Source: Paracyclopina nana (Eukaryota > Arthropoda > Copepoda > Cyclopoida > Cyclopettidae). Taken from it: a stretch of 64,000 bases of DNA. Location: NCBI GenBank assembly GCA_019096065.1, contig JAGUCH010000009.1, forward strand, positions 506,001-570,000, read 5' to 3'. Below, in pieces: positions 60,191 to 64,000 of the stretch (position 1 is its first letter; the number at the start of each line of letters is the position of its first letter). A model generated the notes under the pieces. The model did not search any database, was not told the DNA's origin, and worked only from the letters and a program-made list of their open reading frames with translations. The position numbers and the translations under genes are program-made.

Positions 60191-60268
60191 CGTTTTTATT
60201 TTGGTGAGAAAGCTGAGCTGGGCTGGGCTGCTGCACGGAATCGATATTTTAGCCTAGTTGCAGATGCA

Positions 60269-60548
60269 CACTGTGGATTACACGTAAACACTTTTGCATT
60301 CAACGTATACCTGGAAATTTTCAGCCATGTTCATCTATGAAAAGCATTGGCAATATTGATGTGCCAGTCAACTTTGCTTTTTCGCCAAATTGATTTTAGC
60401 AGCCAGTCACCAAAATTGAAAAATTATCATCGATGCTCATAAATTGAGCACGAGTCATTTTGAAAATATCTTTTTCTACACATAGATAACCGGTGCATTT
60501 TAATTGACGAGGTCGGCTCATTTTAATACCCTTGTTATCCACAGTGCA
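60269..60548. mobile_element. Small inverted-repeat element, CACTGTGGAT ends
   Basis: Left CACTGTGGATTACA, right (other strand) CACTGTGGATAACA, 280 bp. No clear target duplication. Confidence 0.45.
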
Positions 60549-60873
60549 GTGAACACTGAAGTGCATTTGGCGGGGGTGGAAATGCAGCGGGGATTGCACT
60601 CAGTGCAGCGCTACCAGACGTCGAACGTACTTTTCTAATGACCTTAAATGATCTTCGTTCAATCAAGCTGACTATCATTCAAAATGAATATAGCGTTCAA
60701 GCAAAAAGTGGAATCACATCCAGATTGTCATTGCTTCACATAGATGAGCATGGCTGAAACGGACGGTGGTTGATTTGGCGGACAAACAACGAGTCTGGTA
60801 GCACTGATCGCTCCTTTCAACCCCCTGTGAAAGTATAAGGGAATAAGTCTTAGTTTGCCATTAACTAGCAATC
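60549..60873. other. Promoter side of the zinc-knuckle gene
   Basis: A TATA-like GTATAAGGG lies at about 60833, some 40 bp before the ATG at 60874. No other feature seen. Confidence 0.4.
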
Positions 60874-61547
60874 ATGGCTGATACCACATCTTGGGGACTT
60901 TTGCTCCACCTGAGGCAAGATATCCGGGGTGGAGTGAGACAATTCAATGTCGACTCCATTGCCAGGGACAGGTTAATTCGCATACAAAATGAAGCCTTAA
61001 ATAGGCGGTATTTGAATGCAAAGCCAAAATCCCCACCACCACCACCACCCAAAAAGAGGGAACATTCTGACTACAAAAAGGCGCAGATGGAAAAGGAGAA
61101 AACTGCCTTTCAGCCCCAGGAGAAATGCGCAACGTGCAAAACTTTTGGTAAAAAAAATTAATTTTTTTCGATCCTGTGAAATGTGGACTGTTTTCAATAT
61201 TGAATAATATAATTAGGCGTTCAAGCTTCAATGTTGCTGCACAGCAAGATTTTTTTAATTTACATGGATGCACATGGCAAAGTGCGTCAAAATTATTTAA
61301 TACGCAATTCCTCTGCTGCTTCTCATTTTGGCGATTTATCTTTCAAGGACATTTTGTTGCACAATGCATGTATACTCGTTTTGCACTGCTAGAAAATATG
61401 TCACAGTTGAAAATCACGCAACTTATCTTTGCCACTTTACCACCCAAGGTAAGCAAGCTTCTTAGACGTGCTAGGAAAATTTGCCATGTGCATTCAAGTA
61501 AAGAGGGAAAATCTCTCTGTGAAGGAAAGGCTTGCTTGAAAGGTTAA
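60874..61547 (+). CDS. CCHC zinc-knuckle protein
   Basis: join(60874..61147, 61348..61547), 157 residues, phase 1 junction. Exon 1 encodes an N-terminal helix-rich part, a polyproline run before KKREHSDY, and EKCATCKTFG. The splice adds HFVAQC, producing CATCKTFGHFVAQC, an exact CX2CX4HX4C zinc knuckle. Without splicing, exon 1 would read into a TAA after GKKN (95 residues). In exon 2 an alternative donor (CCCAAG then GTAAGC at 61449) could lead to further exons that I cannot place. Such knuckles bind single-stranded nucleic acid or proteins. It resembles small ZCCHC proteins, but no specific member was recognised. Confidence 0.65.
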
Positions 61548-61685
61548 TTTCATTTTTACAAATTGCGATCATCAGCTATTTTCAATTAACGCATGAAATT
61601 TAATGTGCTGTGAAAAAGGTAATTCACAGCAAACATTTGACACTAAGTAAATACTTCCAAAATAATAAGGAGAACTATGGAAGAT
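61548..61685. other. Short AT-rich spacer
   Basis: No gene seen between the zinc-knuckle gene and the GGAAAGCT array. Confidence 0.35.
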
Positions 61686-62262
61686 ATACAGCCTCTTTCT
61701 CTATTTGTCATATTCATACAGAGCTTTCCCTTCTTGGAAAGCTCCTCTATAGCAGCTTTCCACTAAATCAAAGCAGATAAAGAAGATATGCAGCCTAGAC
61801 CCCGCTTTTTGAATAGCTTTCCATTTTTTGGAGAGCTCAACTGGCAACAGCTATCCACATATAAACTTTGAAAAGAGAGATATGGGAGATTTTGTGTCTA
61901 TTTCTAGTTTTTGGAAAGCTCCACTTAGAGCACTTTCAACCTTAGAACTTTGAGATGAGAAATATGTTTTCATACTTTTTGGAAGGCTTAATTGAAAGCT
62001 GCTTTCCATTTCTTGGAAAGCTCAATCGAAAACAGCTTTCCACTCAATAACTTTGAGTAGGGAAATAAGGGAGATATAACGATCCTAGACCTCGCTTATA
62101 CATTTGCTTTCCAATTTTTGGAAAGCTCAATCGAAAACAGCTTTCCACCTAATAACTTGTAGGGAAATATGGGAGATGCAGAAATAGGGCCTAGACCTGG
62201 CTTTTTCCATTTATGCATGGCTTTCCATATTTGGAAAGCTATGAGCAGCTTTCCACCAAGGA
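61686..62262. repeat. Tandem repeat with internal palindrome AGCTTTCCA/TGGAAAGCT
   Basis: Five to six diverged units of about 85-130 bp sharing CTTTCCATTTTTTGGAAAGC, CAATCGAAAACAGCTTTCCA, GGGAGATAT and CCTAGACC. It lies just upstream of the patatin lipase gene. Confidence 0.8.
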
Positions 62263-62402
62263 GCATTGAGTATAGATATACACGAGCCTTCAAGGTCTTT
62301 TGCATTTGGCTGTGCGCAATTTCTTGACATTTGCTTACATAACAAAATGTAGCGCAGCTTTTGTGACGTAGATTTTGCTGCTTTTGCTGCTGCTGATAAG
62401 CG

Positions 62403-62718
62403 ATGATAAGTTCCAGTTTTGTCAGTAGAAGATTGACCATCATCATGCCGAGAAAGGCTAATAACTTTGCTAAAAGAGGCTCTTTTTCTCACAAACCCCC
62501 CACAGTGCTTCCGCCCAACAGTTTCTCCACGATGAGGGATGACTTTGACTTTGACGAGGTCAACATCAGCTTCAACGGGTGTGGCTTCTTGGGCATCTAC
62601 CATGTGGGCGTGGCCTGTGCGTTGAAGCACTACATGCCCAATATGAAGTACAAAAATGTCTGCGGATGCTCCGCGGGCGCAATGGCGGCCACTGCGCTCA
62701 TTGCTGACCTTCCAGCAG
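62403..62718 (+). CDS. Patatin-like phospholipase, ATGL/brummer (PNPLA2-4) type, first coding exon
   Basis: Partial: one exon in phase 1 ending in a GTAAAA donor at 62719; the remaining exons are not in the window or not found. VNISFNGCGFLGIYHVG carries the oxyanion-hole motif and YKNVCGCSAGAMAATAL the nucleophile elbow GxSxG (GCSAG), both as in triglyceride lipase ATGL. The catalytic Asp lies further on and is not seen. The start may be 62403 or the ATG at 62445 (MPRKANNF). Expected role: lipid-droplet triglyceride hydrolysis. Confidence 0.85.
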
Positions 62719-62806
62719 GTAAAAATGAATTTGACACAATATTTGGTGTAACATTTGATATATTTATGATAATATTTGATAATTTGGGTAAAAAAATATG
62801 CATATA

Positions 62807-63195
62807 CCGTCTGACCGTTCAAAATTGGACGGTGCGGGAATCAAAAGTTTGTGTTATGAATTCATGAATTTAGAGGCTTAATGGGTATCGTTGGAAAGCT
62901 TGAACCTTTGGACATCTTTTTTGTTTTCTGACAAAATGAAAAATATTATTGAGAATTCCGCATGACAGCAAAAATAAATAACGCATCAGTTTTTTCGTGA
63001 CAATTTTCTGGGTTGTTTTGGGAAAATTGAATTTTCCCGGTTTACTCCTCGTTCAATTGATTTTTTCAACTTTTACCAAAAAAGATGGAAAAAGGCTCAA
63101 TCTTTGCAACGATATCATTTAAAAGTCCTGTATTTATTGAATATGTGACAAAAAGTTTAGATTCCCTTACCGTCCAATTTTGAACGGTCAGACTG
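62807..63195. mobile_element. Tc1/mariner-like MITE with TA duplication
   Basis: Left end CCGTCTGACCGTTCAAAATT, right end (other strand) CAGTCTGACCGTTCAAAATT, both continuing GGACGGT..GGGAATC. TA flanks both ends (62805-62806, 63196-63197). 389 bp, no transposase. It is inserted in a TTTGATATT array. Confidence 0.82.
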
Positions 63196-63239
63196 TATTT
63201 GATAAGATACTGTAAATTTGATATTTTTTATAAAATGCT

Positions 63240-63370
63240 GGAAATTTGATGAAATATTTGATGTTTGATGAAATATTTGATAGTTGATGAATTATTTGAT
63301 ATTTGATGAATTATTTGATATTTGAAGAAATATTTGATATTTGATGAAATATTTGATATTTGATTATAGA
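63240..63370. repeat. 18-bp minisatellite GATATTTGATGAAATATTT
   Basis: Six to eight units; fragments of the same repeat lie left of the mariner-like element (62740-62790), so the array predates the insertion. Confidence 0.85.
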
Positions 63371-64000
63371 TTTTATTACCTAAATAGTATTTTAATATTT
63401 CGGCAGCATATCACAGTAAAAGCCAAGTTTTAACTTAAAATACTGCTTTAAAATGTAATATCTTTTTAAATCTGTCGGTTAGGGCAATCACGGCCATGAA
63501 ATGAATATAAATATTTGGCCAAATTATTGCGCAGGTGAACAGGGCCGAAAATTGGTCATTCGCAGAAGCGTGCTTGACATTTGGCGAAATTGGGTTGTCT
63601 TTTTTCTTAAATGCACTTGCTTTAATGCTTGTTTGACAAATGTTGGACTTGACTCTAAATATGTCAAAACTTGTATATATGCAATCTTTTTTAATTGCTA
63701 ATCCTAGATACACTCTATTACAGAACAAGGTTTAAAAAAATATTTCCATTAAAAAATCAAAGTTTAAAAACTATTTTATTAACTGAGATGAAAAGTGACC
63801 TAGCTAGTCTTGATTTTAACACTCACAGTAGTGTCAAGATGTAAACAAACAAGGATGATTTTGGCAGTGTACTTTCAGTCTTCAATGAAATTCTCTTTTT
63901 TTAAGATGCCAAAAATTATTATTCTTGCTCAAGTGAAAATATACTAAGTATTGAAAGTTTGCAAAGTATTGGAATAGAAAAATATGCTGATGATATACTA

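Larger units (their letters stand above)
62719..64000. other. Intron or downstream sequence of the patatin gene
   Basis: Holds the mariner-like MITE (62807-63195), the TTTGATATT minisatellite (63240-63370) and a solitary Harbinger-like end GCGCAGGTGAACAGGGCC (63530-63547). No further patatin exon was recognised up to the window end. Confidence 0.4.

Noticed and set aside
62211-62822. 203-codon minus ORF opposite the patatin exon
   Set aside because: Antisense shadow of the patatin coding exon and the repeat beside it.

Overview
The window is a stretch of an invertebrate nuclear genome: AT-rich, with short GT-AG introns (many 50-100 bp), AATAAA signals and some TATA plus TCAGT-type initiators. 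The insect-like core alpha-1,3-fucosyltransferase, the clan-3-like P450, the Cys-rich DDCC modules and the TCAGT initiator suggest an arthropod, perhaps a crustacean; the species cannot be fixed from sequence alone. No prokaryotic, organellar or CRISPR sequence was seen.

Layout: a Loquacious/TARBP2-type dsRNA-binding protein (1-939, minus, runs off the left edge); a small secreted-peptide locus with a frame break (2267-2581, plus); SMIM14 (3119-3510, minus); DNAJC21 with a duplicated zinc finger (4772-6468, plus); a head-to-head pair, splicing factor CDC40/PRP17 (7774-10129, minus) and VCP/p97 (10637-13755, plus); a small coiled-coil ORF (13999-14328, plus) convergent with centriolar CENPJ/CPAP/Sas-4 (14379-18939, minus); a cytochrome P450 (19837-21562, minus); a 5'-truncated FAD oxidoreductase (22000-22857, minus); a secreted PAN/EGF/Kelch protein (23951-26496, plus); a calpain without EF hands (26568-28169, minus); an unrecognised secreted protein (31760-33706, plus); a predicted CAP-Gly plus MTUS-like microtubule protein of about 1370 residues (34814-44812, minus); unplaced exons and pseudogene pieces (46.6-49.1 kb); core alpha-1,3-fucosyltransferase (50474-52566, plus); a three-exon small Cys-rich secreted protein (54081-56281, minus); a CDC42 small effector (56967-57188, minus); a CCHC zinc-knuckle protein (60874-61547, plus); and the first coding exon of an ATGL/brummer-like patatin lipase (62403-62718, plus).

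Space between exons is dominated by two kinds of repeat. First, non-autonomous DNA transposons with visible terminal inverted repeats and target duplications: a hAT-type MITE (3606-4162), a Transib-like candidate (1217-1836), two related 1.0-kb foldback elements with perfect 8-bp duplications (17076-18096 and 47265-48295), a Harbinger-like family with GGCCCTGTTCACCTG ends, a Tc1/mariner-like MITE (62807-63195), and a pair of opposed MITEs forming a 1.1-kb palindrome (54741-55884). Second, more than ten minisatellite arrays with different 15-30 bp units, most built around a CTCA/GACT/TGAG core.

The genes do not form one pathway; most are housekeeping functions (RNA silencing, splicing, ribosome biogenesis, AAA ATPase, centriole assembly, microtubule binding, glycosylation, lipid mobilisation). 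Exon models were built by hand: reading phase was checked at every junction and protein families were recognised by eye, with no database search.
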